A stretch of 64,000 bases of DNA from an uncultured Alphaproteobacteria bacterium (GTDB taxonomy: Bacteria; Pseudomonadota; Alphaproteobacteria; HIMB59), in assembly GCA_902530745.1 (NCBI GenBank), contig CACABO010000006.1, forward strand, positions 1 through 64,000, read 5' to 3'. The first letter of the stretch is position 1. Every line of letters starts with the position of its first letter. Below, in pieces: positions 8,982-16,253 of this stretch. A program made the translations under genes and the position numbers. Below the pieces are notes generated by a model that worked only from the letters and a program-made list of their open reading frames with translations, was not told where the DNA came from and made no database searches.

Positions 8982-9046
8982 AAATCCTCTTAACCCTATT
9001 GTTATTAACCCCTAGTTTGAGTTGGAGGAAAACAAATTATGATTAA
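8978..9046 (+). CDS. 22-codon leader-like open frame in the island
   Basis: A short frame starts at the ATGA overlap with the previous gene and ends 8 nt inside the next one. It encodes a Leu-rich hydrophobic stretch (MKILLTLLLLTPSLSW) and a short polar tail, resembling a bare signal peptide. It may be a relic of a secreted protein, a coupling peptide for the next gene, or chance. Confidence 0.3.
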   Translation: MKILLTLLLLTPSLSWRKTNYD

Positions 9047-9530
9047 ATATTTACTCATATTATTTATTTTTTTCAGTAAAAATATTTTATCTGAAGAACT
9101 ACCAAATTATTATTGCAAAGATGAAACAGGTTTATTTCAGTATCTATTTCAAATATACCCTAATAAACAACCTGTTCTGTGGTTTTTAGAGTCAGGTGTA
9201 TGGGCAAGCAATAAACATAATTCAAAAATTTTACTTGGTGGAGACTTTGGAACAGAAATATTTTTTACATCTAAACTACAAAAACAAAATATATTTTTGG
9301 ATTTTTATAATTTAGGAATGATGAATTATTATGAGGAAGATTTATTTATAGGATTGAGACATTATCAAATATTTACAGGATTTGTTGACACTAATAGCGA
9401 GTATTTTTTTCTTAACCATTTGATTTATTTGGATACAGAAAATAAATATTCTGATGAGGTAGATTTTAATATCCCTCCAAAAGGTTTAACTAAAGCTTTT
9501 GGAATTCTAATAAAGTGTTCTAAATACTAA
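9039..9530 (+). CDS. 163-aa secreted protein of unknown function (island)
   Basis: Unrecognised. The ATG follows GGAGG with good spacing. The N-terminus is a signal peptide (about 1-18, LLILFIFFSKNILS then EELPNYYC). The mature part is rich in aromatic residues and in predicted beta strands, with one cysteine at each end (YYCKDE and LIKCSKY) that could pair in the periplasm. No lipobox is apparent. It is the last gene with a clear binding site in the left-hand series. Confidence 0.7.
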   Translation: MIKYLLILFIFFSKNILSEELPNYYCKDETGLFQYLFQIYPNKQPVLWFLESGVWASNKHNSKILLGGDFGTEIFFTSKLQKQNIFLDFYNLGMMNYYEEDLFIGLRHYQIFTGFVDTNSEYFFLNHLIYLDTENKYSDEVDFNIPPKGLTKAFGILIKCSKY

Positions 9531-9572
9531 AAAAAATATATAGAGCAAAATTTATTAGATAAAATAAATGAA

Positions 9573-10013
9573 ATGTATGCACTTATAGCTCAGTTAAATC
9601 CTAAAAATATTAAATCAAATCAAATAAACTGTACCTGTATTATCTCTAAAGATGGACAATACAATGTTCTTAACCCTCAATTTAAAAAAATCCACCCTGA
9701 ATTGGAGAAAATGCATTGGGTTTATATTAATTTGAAACACCAACCTAATAGTTCTCAAGATGAAAGAGGTAATATTATAAAAACTGTTGATGAAAGGGGA
9801 AGATTTGCAATTAAGATTGATTTAAATCTAATCACAAAAAGTGAATTTGATTCTATAGCAAGGGATTTAAAAAAATATAAAAACGAAAACTCTGATTTAG
9901 AATCCAATTTTATTGATATGATTATAGAATTTAGCAATCCTTTTGGAGCCATAGATAGATATATTTTTTGGAACAAAAAACATCATACAAAATTGTGGCA
10001 AGATAAAATTTAA
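9573..10013 (+). CDS. 146-aa unknown protein of the island
   Basis: Unrecognised soluble protein with no signal peptide or membrane segment. It is rich in Lys, Asn, Asp and Ile and carries a central charged stretch around DERGNIIKTVDERGRF. ATG 9573 may be preceded by an alternative start a few codons upstream, and neither has a ribosome binding site. Its 3' end overlaps the convergent coiled-coil gene by 4 bp. The frame has no stop for 146 codons in very AT-rich DNA, which supports a real gene. Confidence 0.6.
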   Translation: MYALIAQLNPKNIKSNQINCTCIISKDGQYNVLNPQFKKIHPELEKMHWVYINLKHQPNSSQDERGNIIKTVDERGRFAIKIDLNLITKSEFDSIARDLKKYKNENSDLESNFIDMIIEFSNPFGAIDRYIFWNKKHHTKLWQDKI

Positions 10014-10285
10014 AGTTTAAATACTTTATTTATCTTTTGTAAGTGTTCTTTGTATTTTTTATTGTAAATCTTTCTTATACCTTCTAATTCTTTTTTTGGA
10101 GCATCACCACGTTTGAATAATTTCTTGATATTTGAAACTAATTTTTTTAATTCCTTGATTTCAGAGGAGTGAAGTTTAGATAAATCTTTCTTTAAATTAG
10201 ACAACGAGTGATAAGAGCTAGTAATGTTTTCAGCAGCCTTCTCAGCAATTTTTGTATTTTGTTTTTTGTCAACCTGCAGATTCAT
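10010..10285 (-). CDS. 91-aa basic coiled-coil protein of the island
   Basis: Unrecognised. The product is almost entirely helical, with about a third Lys/Glu and heptad-like leucine/isoleucine spacing (for example LSNLKKDLSKLHSSEIKELKKL). It is strongly basic and has no cysteine or membrane segment. Small basic coiled-coil proteins on mobile elements are often DNA-binding or regulatory, but nothing in the sequence proves that. It is the only minus-strand gene inside the island and has its own start region next to the riboswitch promoter region. Confidence 0.6.
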   Translation of the reverse strand: MNLQVDKKQNTKIAEKAAENITSSYHSLSNLKKDLSKLHSSEIKELKKLVSNIKKLFKRGDAPKKELEGIRKIYNKKYKEHLQKINKVFKL

Positions 10286-10382
10286 AATTAAATCATACTT
10301 AACAAAAACTAAAAAATTAAGAGCAAAAATTTAATAACTGTGAAGTAGTTGATAATTAAAACTTTAATTTTTTCATAATGTG

Positions 10383-10410
10383 TTGATATAAATTTAAATT
10401 TATTTATAAG
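10383..10410 (+). promoter_or_regulatory. Promoter for the SAM-II riboswitch transcript
   Basis: -35 TTGATA at 10383-10388 and -10 TATAAG at 10405-10410 with 16-bp spacing. Initiation 6-8 nt later would fall at about 10416-10418, exactly where the first riboswitch helix begins. The independent agreement of promoter and aptamer position supports both. Confidence 0.55.
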
Positions 10411-10415
10411 TATTA

Positions 10416-10476
10416 AAAGCACTGATTTAATTACACAATATTGCGGGTGCTATATAAATGCAGCTAAAACGGTGAG
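10416..10476 (+). ncRNA. SAM-II riboswitch aptamer
   Basis: The conserved blocks of the SAM-II class appear in the right order. P1 5' strand AGCAC (10418-10422) is followed by the loop CTGATTTAA, the tract ATTGCG, the P1 3' strand GTGCT (10447-10451, perfect complement), and the tail AAATGCAGCTAAAAC ending in GGTG. Pseudoknot pairing TTGCG/TGCAG is possible (with G-U pairs), and CAC (10434-10436) can pair with GTG (10472-10474). SAM-II binds S-adenosylmethionine and usually controls methionine or SAM synthesis genes. Here the next gene is an unknown 62-aa protein in a mobile island. The CTGATTTAA and GCAGCTAAA blocks favour SAM-II over the related SAM-V. Confidence 0.85.
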
Positions 10477-10499
10477 TCTTAATTCCCACATTAGTTGCC

Positions 10500-10525
10500 T
10501 TGTTTAAACCAAAGGAGGTTAACAA
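10500..10525 (+). promoter_or_regulatory. Possible SD-sequestering hairpin below the riboswitch
   Basis: TTGTTTAAACC (10500-10510) can pair with GGTTAACAA (10517-10525) with two bulged bases. This would place the Shine-Dalgarno AAAGGAGG (10511-10518) in the loop and upper stem and the first base of the start codon at its foot. It would suit translational control, but the coupling to the aptamer is inferred. Confidence 0.35.
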
Positions 10526-10713
10526 TGCCAATGAAAAAATTAACGCTAAAAGAGATAAGAGAACTAGGAATACCTATTCATCGCTCTTATATACAATTTC
10601 ATCAAAAACCATTACCTAATCAAAAACTTAAAAAGTTTTTAAATGCCGCCAATAAATCAAAGGATAGTAAAAATGGTCAAAGTCATAAAAAGCATAATTT
10701 CCAGAAAGCTTGA
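10525..10713 (+). CDS. 62-aa basic protein under the SAM-II riboswitch
   Basis: Unrecognised. The start chosen is ATG 10525, with AAAGGAGG 6 nt upstream, the strongest ribosome binding site in the window; an upstream in-frame TTG at 10495 lacks one. The product is soluble and basic, with an N-terminal helix (KKLTLKEIRELGIPIHRSY) and a Lys/Asn/His-rich disordered tail. No methyltransferase, SAM-lyase or methionine-synthesis motif is present. As the only gene after the aptamer it is the apparent regulated target. Small size and basicity would fit a nucleic-acid binder or an anti-host peptide, but that is a guess. Confidence 0.7.
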   Translation: MPMKKLTLKEIRELGIPIHRSYIQFHQKPLPNQKLKKFLNAANKSKDSKNGQSHKKHNFQKA

Positions 10714-10750
10714 GGATTTAGTCAAACTAAAGTACAAAACTGGAATAATT

Positions 10751-10771
10751 TTTGGCAACGATTTGGCAACG
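10751..10771 (+). repeat. Right-end tandem decamers (possible integrase arm sites)
   Basis: Two identical TTTGGCAACG copies at 10751-10760 and 10762-10771, 11 bp apart and in the same orientation as the copies near the left end. They lie 65 bp inside the attachment core, in a 122-bp stretch with no gene. Confidence 0.6.
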
Positions 10772-10835
10772 CAAATAGTTTTTTTAATCAAAACGGATAT
10801 TAAGCGTTAAAAAATTTATTGATATTTAAGGATTT

Positions 10836-10884
10836 TGGTGGGCCCGGCAGGACTCGAACCTGCGACAACGGCGTTATGAGCACC
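10836..10884. repeat. Direct repeat, right copy (inside the intact tRNA)
   Basis: Partner of 7797-7845 with one mismatch at 10849. It forms the 3' part of the functional tRNA gene, so integration rebuilt the gene from the element's own sequence, as is usual for tRNA-targeting elements. Confidence 0.9.
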
Positions 10885-10912
10885 GCGTTCTAACCAACTG
10901 AACTACAGGCCC
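10836..10912 (-). tRNA. tRNA with CAT anticodon (probably tRNA-Ile2, else elongator tRNA-Met)
   Basis: Read on the minus strand, the 77 nt form a complete cloverleaf with encoded CCA. The acceptor is GGGCCTG/CGGGCCC (one G-U), the D stem GTTC/GAAC, and the anticodon stem CGGTG/CGCCG (one U-G) around loop CTCATAA. The T arm is GCAGG-TTCGAGT-CCTGC. The CAT anticodon allows Met or lysidine-modified Ile. The acceptor pairs C4-G69 and C5-G68 match known TilS recognition features of tRNA-Ile2, which favours Ile2. It is not an initiator, because position 1 pairs. The gene hosts the island and lies 65 bp downstream of rpoD. Confidence 0.9.
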
Positions 10913-10977
10913 ATGATTAGAGACGTTACTAATATAACCTTATAAAAAAAAAACAAGAATATAAATTTATGATACTT

Positions 10978-13029
10978 TTAGGAATCCATAAAAGATTTAA
11001 GTTTCTTTGATCTAATTGGATGTTTTAATTTTCTTAGAGCTTTTGCTTCAATCTGTCTAATTCTCTCTCTAGTCACACTAAATTGCTGACCTACCTCTTC
11101 AAGAGTGTGGTCAGAAGACATGCCAATACCAAATCTCATTCTAAGAACTCTTTCTTCTCTAGGAGTTAAGGTTGAAAGTATCTTAGTAGTTGTTTCTCTG
11201 AGATTTAATTGCATGACTGCATCTTCAGGTATCACTGCATTCTTATCTTCAATGAAGTCACCAAGAAAGCTATCATCATCATCACCAATTGGTGTCTCTA
11301 AACTTACTGGCTCTTTAGCTATCTTTAAAACCTTTCTTACTTTTTCTATTGGCATTTTTAGTCTGACAGATAATTCTTCAGGTGTTGGTTCTCTTCCTAA
11401 TTCTAAAATCAATTGCCTACTTGATCTCACTATTTTATTTATAGTTTCAATCATATGAACTGGAATACGAATAGTCCTTGCCTGATCAGCAATAGATCTA
11501 GTAATTGCTTGTCTTATCCACCATGTTGCATAAGTAGAAAATTTATATCCTCTACGATATTCAAATTTATCTACAGCTTTCATTAATCCTATATTTCCCT
11601 CTTGAATAAGATCTAAGAATTGTAGACCTCTATTGGTATATTTTTTTGCAATTGAGATAACTAAACGCAAATTAGCTTCAATCATTTCTTTTTTTGCCTG
11701 ATTTGCAGTCCTTTGTCCAGATTGAATCTCTCTTACTTTCTCTTTAAATTCAATGGTATTTTGATTTGCAATTTTAGATAAACTTAGAACATCTTTATAA
11801 ATTACCTTTAATTTATCACTATTTTTTTGAAATAAAGCTTTAAAAGACTCATCAGATGAAATCATGTGCTTTTGATAGAGAGTATAAGTATCCTTTAAAC
11901 TGTGATGTTTTAAAAAAACTTCTCTACGTATTTTATTTTGTGTAGCTAGGGTTAGTAAAGAGACCTCTTTTGACTGTATCTCCTTATTTATAGAATAAAG
12001 ATGCGAAATTATCTCTTCTAATTTGTGAGGTTTGATTTTTATTTCATTAAAGTAATTTAGAATTTCATCCTGATATTTTTTTAGCTCTTTGAGTGATTTT
12101 GTGTCAGAAATTTTTGTAATGTTTTTATTTTTTTTTATTTTGGTTATGTTTTCAGATAAGACAAGAACTCTATCTAATTTTTTTAGAATTTCAGGTTTAT
12201 AGAACTCCTCAATTATAGAAATAGAAAAACTTTCATTTTCAATATCTTCTTCATTTGAGGTTTCTTGGAGTTTATCTTTGTCAATTTCAATTCCCTGCTC
12301 TTTCAACAATTGCTGCTTTTCTTTTAAAAGGGCTTTCTTTTTATCGTTAATTATTTTTTGTATTTCTTTTCTTTTGGACGAATTAGAATAAGGATCGTTA
12401 TCTTCATTAAAATATTCATCAAAATCAACTATTTCTCTTAAATTTATTTCATTATTTTTAACTTGTTCGATCCATTTTTTTAAAATGTCTATTGATGCTG
12501 GACACTCAAGAATTGAATTCATCATTCTATCTAATCCAGACTCAATTCTTTTAGCAATTGCTATTTCACCTTCTCTAGAGAGTAGCTCGACATTGCCCAT
12601 TTCTTTAAGATACATTCTGACAGGGTCATCACTTTTTACTCCAGTTGATTTTTCTTCCTCTTCTGTTTCGTCGTTAGACGATGTTGAGTCTGATTCTACT
12701 GAAGAAGAATATGCTTTAAATAATTTAAAAAGATCTTCATCATGATTTTCAATATAATTTAAGAAATCTTTTACTGTGATGATAGAGTCCTCAATTTTTG
12801 AGTAAGACTTTACATACGTTTTTGACTTTAACGCTAAATCTTTATCAAAATCTTTTGTAATTAATGAAATTAGTTGATTTTCATTTTCTTTATAAATTGA
12901 CTCCAGTGGACTTAATAGTTTTTCAGATTTTTTTTTAGTTTTGGATAGTTTAGCTTTTTTTAATATGTGGTCTTTATTTTTTGTAGTCTTTTTTTTAACT
13001 TTACTTTTAGTTACTTTTTTTTTTACCAT
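10978..13029 (-). CDS. rpoD: RNA polymerase primary sigma factor RpoD (sigma-70)
   Basis: Housekeeping sigma factor. The 683-aa product has a very Lys-rich N-terminus (about 1-40) and an acidic, Ser/Glu-rich stretch near 110-135. It then has region 1.2 ([21 protein letters not shown]), a long non-conserved insert, region 2 with [20 protein letters not shown], region 3, and region 4 with the [23 protein letters not shown]. It is the last gene of yqeY-dnaG-rpoD and starts 2 nt after the dnaG stop, an ancient macromolecular-synthesis arrangement. Translation is probably coupled. The CAT-anticodon tRNA is downstream on the same strand. Confidence 0.98.
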   Translation of the reverse strand: MVKKKVTKSKVKKKTTKNKDHILKKAKLSKTKKKSEKLLSPLESIYKENENQLISLITKDFDKDLALKSKTYVKSYSKIEDSIITVKDFLNYIENHDEDLFKLFKAYSSSVESDSTSSNDETEEEEKSTGVKSDDPVRMYLKEMGNVELLSREGEIAIAKRIESGLDRMMNSILECPASIDILKKWIEQVKNNEINLREIVDFDEYFNEDNDPYSNSSKRKEIQKIINDKKKALLKEKQQLLKEQGIEIDKDKLQETSNEEDIENESFSISIIEEFYKPEILKKLDRVLVLSENITKIKKNKNITKISDTKSLKELKKYQDEILNYFNEIKIKPHKLEEIISHLYSINKEIQSKEVSLLTLATQNKIRREVFLKHHSLKDTYTLYQKHMISSDESFKALFQKNSDKLKVIYKDVLSLSKIANQNTIEFKEKVREIQSGQRTANQAKKEMIEANLRLVISIAKKYTNRGLQFLDLIQEGNIGLMKAVDKFEYRRGYKFSTYATWWIRQAITRSIADQARTIRIPVHMIETINKIVRSSRQLILELGREPTPEELSVRLKMPIEKVRKVLKIAKEPVSLETPIGDDDDSFLGDFIEDKNAVIPEDAVMQLNLRETTTKILSTLTPREERVLRMRFGIGMSSDHTLEEVGQQFSVTRERIRQIEAKALRKLKHPIRSKKLKSFMDS

Positions 13030-13031
13030 TT

Positions 13032-14615
13032 TTAACTATTTATAAAACTGATAGTTTTTTCAATTTCATTGTACGGATCTTCATTAAATTTAGGTGATGC
13101 AAATCTACACAGCCTTCGAACTTCATTAGAAAATAGTAAATTTTTTGTAAAATTCAATCCTTTAAGGTCTAATTCTTGATAAATCTCAATAGTTGTTGAT
13201 TTGAAAAGAGTTTTTTTAATAATAATATCTCTGATTTCTCTAAATTTGCCCTCAAATTTAGCTGTGGCTATCAAATCAAAGACTTTTTCTCTGTAAGACG
13301 TGTTCTCAATATAAAATATAATTAGTGCTGCTGAAAATTTTGACTTTAAATCAAATTTAAAATCTAGTTTTTGATTATTTGGTATTGAGTTATTTTTAGT
13401 TGGTTTCTTAATTAAACTTATTTTATTAAAATGATTAGTTAGTATTTTTTTTAAATCAATGTTTGATATATTGTCTAATAAACTTTTTAGAACCTTAGAG
13501 CCTTTAAACTGACTGTCAACATCATTACTTTTACTAAATTTTTCTAAATATTTCTCTATAAGCTCCTCGATTGACAGTGGTTCATCCAAGAGTTTGTTTA
13601 ATTTATCAGACATATTTGACTCTATTAATTGATCTGGATCAAAATTTTTTGGCAAAAGTACAAATTTTATTCCAAGCTCAAAATCTTTGTCACTAAGTAA
13701 ATTATTCATTAGTCTTATAGTGGCATTTCTTCCAGCTAAATCTCCATCAAGGCAAATTATTATCTCAAAACCTTTTTTAGTAATCTCAATTAATTTTTTA
13801 TGATTTATTGATGTACCTAGCGGAGCTAAACAGTTTTTAAAACCACTTTGTTCTAATTTAATAACATCGAAATAACCCTCCACTATGATTATTTTTTTAT
13901 TATTTTGTTTATTAAGTATTTTTTCATTAAATAGTATTTGCTTTTTTTTGAAAATTTTAGTTTCAGCTGTGTTAATATATTTTGGTAAGCTATCGTTAAT
14001 TACTCTTCCTCCAAATCCCAAGGTTTTATTTTGCAAATTAATTATTGGAACCATGATTCTATTAGAAAAAAATAATTTGGGATTTTTAGTTCTACTAAAA
14101 ATCCCTGCTGATAACAAGTCATTGACTTCAAAATTATTCAAGAGTTTTTTTTGAAGATTAAATGAATTTACTGACGAACCTAATTCAAATTTATGGATTG
14201 TGTCTATGTTAAAATTTCTTTTTTTTTGTAAATATCCTAGGTGTAGTTTTGAATTTAATAAATTTTTGTAAAATAATTCTTTTGCAAATAAATTAATTTC
14301 ATAGATGGTATTATTTAATTTTGATGATTTAAAACTTAACTCAATACCAGCTTTATCAGCTAATTCGTATAAAGCATCCTTAAAGCTATATCCTTTAACT
14401 TTAATCAAAAAATCAATAACATTTCCGTGTTCTCCTGTGCTAAAACAATGAAATATTTTCTTTTCCTCGTTTACAGAAAAAGATGGTGTTTTCTCCTTTT
14501 TAAAAGGACTTAAACCAAAATAATTACTTCCTTTTTTTTTTAAAGGTACAGATGAATTTATAATCTCAACAATAGAAGTTCTGTTTATTACTTCTTTGAT
14601 ATTATCATCTGTCAT
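13032..14615 (-). CDS. dnaG: DNA primase DnaG with eroded zinc-binding motif
   Basis: Synthesises RNA primers at the replication fork. The product has 527 aa, shorter than E. coli DnaG (581). The N-terminal CHC2 zinc domain is recognisable ([15 protein letters not shown] then [15 protein letters not shown]), but three of four zinc ligands are replaced: the usual CPFH is SPFK (Ser36, Lys39) and the second CxxC is C57-x-x-T60. The Toprim catalytic core is intact ([11 protein letters not shown] and [10 protein letters not shown]). The C-terminal helicase-interaction part is short. The start overlaps yqeY by 4 bp, and rpoD follows at once. Confidence 0.95.
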   Translation of the reverse strand: MTDDNIKEVINRTSIVEIINSSVPLKKKGSNYFGLSPFKKEKTPSFSVNEEKKIFHCFSTGEHGNVIDFLIKVKGYSFKDALYELADKAGIELSFKSSKLNNTIYEINLFAKELFYKNLLNSKLHLGYLQKKRNFNIDTIHKFELGSSVNSFNLQKKLLNNFEVNDLLSAGIFSRTKNPKLFFSNRIMVPIINLQNKTLGFGGRVINDSLPKYINTAETKIFKKKQILFNEKILNKQNNKKIIIVEGYFDVIKLEQSGFKNCLAPLGTSINHKKLIEITKKGFEIIICLDGDLAGRNATIRLMNNLLSDKDFELGIKFVLLPKNFDPDQLIESNMSDKLNKLLDEPLSIEELIEKYLEKFSKSNDVDSQFKGSKVLKSLLDNISNIDLKKILTNHFNKISLIKKPTKNNSIPNNQKLDFKFDLKSKFSAALIIFYIENTSYREKVFDLIATAKFEGKFREIRDIIIKKTLFKSTTIEIYQELDLKGLNFTKNLLFSNEVRRLCRFASPKFNEDPYNEIEKTISFINS

Positions 14616-15070
14616 TCTTTGAAAATATTTTTGATAATTTTTGATGCTAAATTCATATCAATTTTATTATTATAGTTTTGTTTAAGAAAACCCATTATTC
14701 TTCCAAAGTCTTTATTTTCTAAATTATTTTCTTCTATGTGGTTTGATATAATGTCAATTGTATTTTTCTCGTCCATCATTGTCGGAAGAAAGTCATTAAG
14801 ATAATTTATATCAAATTCCAAGTCCTTTATTCTAACTTGATCCTTAGCTTTTGTTGCAAAATCTAAAGACTCTTTTTTTTGTTTTAGTTGGGTCTTAACA
14901 ATTTTGATTATATTTTCATCAGATAATTTAAGCACATCTCTATCTAGATTCTCTTTAATTAGAAAATTTTTTAACTCAGAATAGACATACCTTGCTATTG
15001 AAAGTTTTTTCTTATCTCCACCTTTTAAAGCACTTTTGACGTCATCACAAATTTTTTTTGCCAAACTCAT
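14612..15070 (-). CDS. yqeY: GatB/YqeY domain protein
   Basis: 152-aa protein of the YqeY family, related to the tRNA-binding tail of the amidotransferase subunit GatB. Its exact role is unsettled; tRNA or amidation-related functions have been suggested. Typical features are the N-terminal ALKGGDKKKLSIARYVYSELK, the central QLKQKKESLDFA and the helical C-terminal LNDFLPTMMDE. It is the first gene of the yqeY-dnaG-rpoD unit, overlaps dnaG by 4 bp, and has a GAGG ribosome binding site, uncommon for first genes here. It is divergent from carA with 43 bp between the starts. Confidence 0.93.
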   Translation of the reverse strand: MSLAKKICDDVKSALKGGDKKKLSIARYVYSELKNFLIKENLDRDVLKLSDENIIKIVKTQLKQKKESLDFATKAKDQVRIKDLEFDINYLNDFLPTMMDEKNTIDIISNHIEENNLENKDFGRIMGFLKQNYNNKIDMNLASKIIKNIFKE

Positions 15071-15113
15071 TTGAAATTCCTCTTATATAATATACTAATA
15101 CACATGATTTAAT

Positions 15114-16253
15114 ATGACCGTATTAGATAATAAAACTAAGCTTAATTATCAAAACGGTTATTTAATTTATAACAAAAAATATATTTTCAAAGGTAAGTTT
15201 TTATCAAAAGATCAATTCAAGATAGCAGAAATTTGCTTTAATACTAGTATGACGGGGTATCAGGAAATATTAACTGATCCCTCATATAAATCTCAGTTTA
15301 TAAATTTTACCTTTCCATTGATTGGTATTGTTGGGTGTAATAATGAAGATTACGAGTCATGGAAAATACATGCATCTGGTTTAATATGTAATGAATTATT
15401 TGAATTAAGTTCAAATTGGAGAGCAAAAATAAATTTTACAAATTGGATCATAAGTCAAAATTCTTGTGCTTTTTTTGATTTAGATACAAGGACCGTAACT
15501 AAAATTGTAAGAAATTTTGGACCTAAAAATATAATGCTATGTTCTGAGGAATATTTTAAAAACAAAGGAATAGAACAAATTTGCAAACAAATAGATCAAA
15601 GTCTTTCTCTAGAAGAGAATGATGTTATTAAAGATTTTACATCTGAACTGAATATAGAAAAACAAGAAATAGGAAAAAAAAAGTACTCAATAGCCTTTTT
15701 AAATTTTGGAGCAAAAGACAACATTAAGAAAAACTTATACTCTAGAAATTGTAAGATTGAGGAATTTGATATGAATTTTAAAGCTGAAGATATTATTAAT
15801 AAGAATTTTGATGGTTTTTTTTTAAGTAATGGTCCAGGTGATCCTAAAAAAGTATATGAAAATATAAAACCTGAATTAAATAAATTACTAAATAAAAAAA
15901 TACCCACTTTTGGTATATGCCTTGGTCATCAGATATTGAGTTTAGCATTTAATGCCTCCACTGCTCGAATGGAAAAAGGCCATCGAGGTGGTAATCACCC
16001 AGTAAAAAATTTGGAGACAAACAAAGTTGAAATTACATCTCAAAATCATGGTTTTGTAGTTTTAGACGAAAATTTTCCCTCTAATCTTCAAATAACACAT
16101 AAATCATTGTTTGATAAAACTATTGACGGCATGAGAGCAAATGATCAACCTTTGTTTTCAGTTCAATATCATCCAGAGTCTAGCCCTGGACCACATGACA
16201 GCAGATATCTTTTCGATGAATTTATAAATTTAATTGAAATGAATGCCGGCTAG
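15114..16253 (+). CDS. carA: Carbamoyl-phosphate synthase small subunit
   Basis: Glutaminase subunit that supplies ammonia to CarB for arginine and pyrimidine synthesis. The 379-aa product has the CarA-specific N-terminal domain ([13 protein letters not shown]) and a class I glutamine amidotransferase domain with nucleophile Cys in GICLGHQ (about residue 269) and the His/Glu pair in [11 protein letters not shown] (about 350). Its 3' end overlaps carB by 11 bp, ensuring coupled synthesis. The short gap to yqeY contains TATAAT (15086-15091) and TATACT (15091-15096), possible -10 boxes, with no convincing -35. Confidence 0.97.
   Translation: MTVLDNKTKLNYQNGYLIYNKKYIFKGKFLSKDQFKIAEICFNTSMTGYQEILTDPSYKSQFINFTFPLIGIVGCNNEDYESWKIHASGLICNELFELSSNWRAKINFTNWIISQNSCAFFDLDTRTVTKIVRNFGPKNIMLCSEEYFKNKGIEQICKQIDQSLSLEENDVIKDFTSELNIEKQEIGKKKYSIAFLNFGAKDNIKKNLYSRNCKIEEFDMNFKAEDIINKNFDGFFLSNGPGDPKKVYENIKPELNKLLNKKIPTFGICLGHQILSLAFNASTARMEKGHRGGNHPVKNLETNKVEITSQNHGFVVLDENFPSNLQITHKSLFDKTIDGMRANDQPLFSVQYHPESSPGPHDSRYLFDEFINLIEMNAG

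Larger units (their letters stand above)
7797..10884. mobile_element. tRNA-flanked integrated island lacking an integrase
   Basis: The segment lies between two copies of the 3' part of a tRNA gene (49-bp direct repeat, one mismatch). The copy at 10836 belongs to an intact tRNA; the copy at 7797 is truncated. This is the usual footprint of a tyrosine-recombinase element inserted in a tRNA 3' end. The interior holds about ten small genes of unknown function, several with strong Shine-Dalgarno sequences. Decamer repeats resembling TTTGGCAACG lie near both ends, like integrase arm sites. No integrase, relaxase, replication protein or phage structural gene is recognisable, so this is either a remnant or a non-autonomous element mobilised in trans. 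Confidence 0.8.

Noticed and set aside
10416-10476. SAM-V riboswitch instead of SAM-II
   Set aside because: CTGATTTAA and AAATGCAGCTAAA blocks match SAM-II; the SAM-V core (with GATAAGTCCTGAAAAGGG-like tail) does not fit.
10495-10713. 72-aa product from TTG 10495
   Set aside because: The first ten codons lie over the region between riboswitch and ribosome binding site; ATG 10525 with AAAGGAGG is far better.
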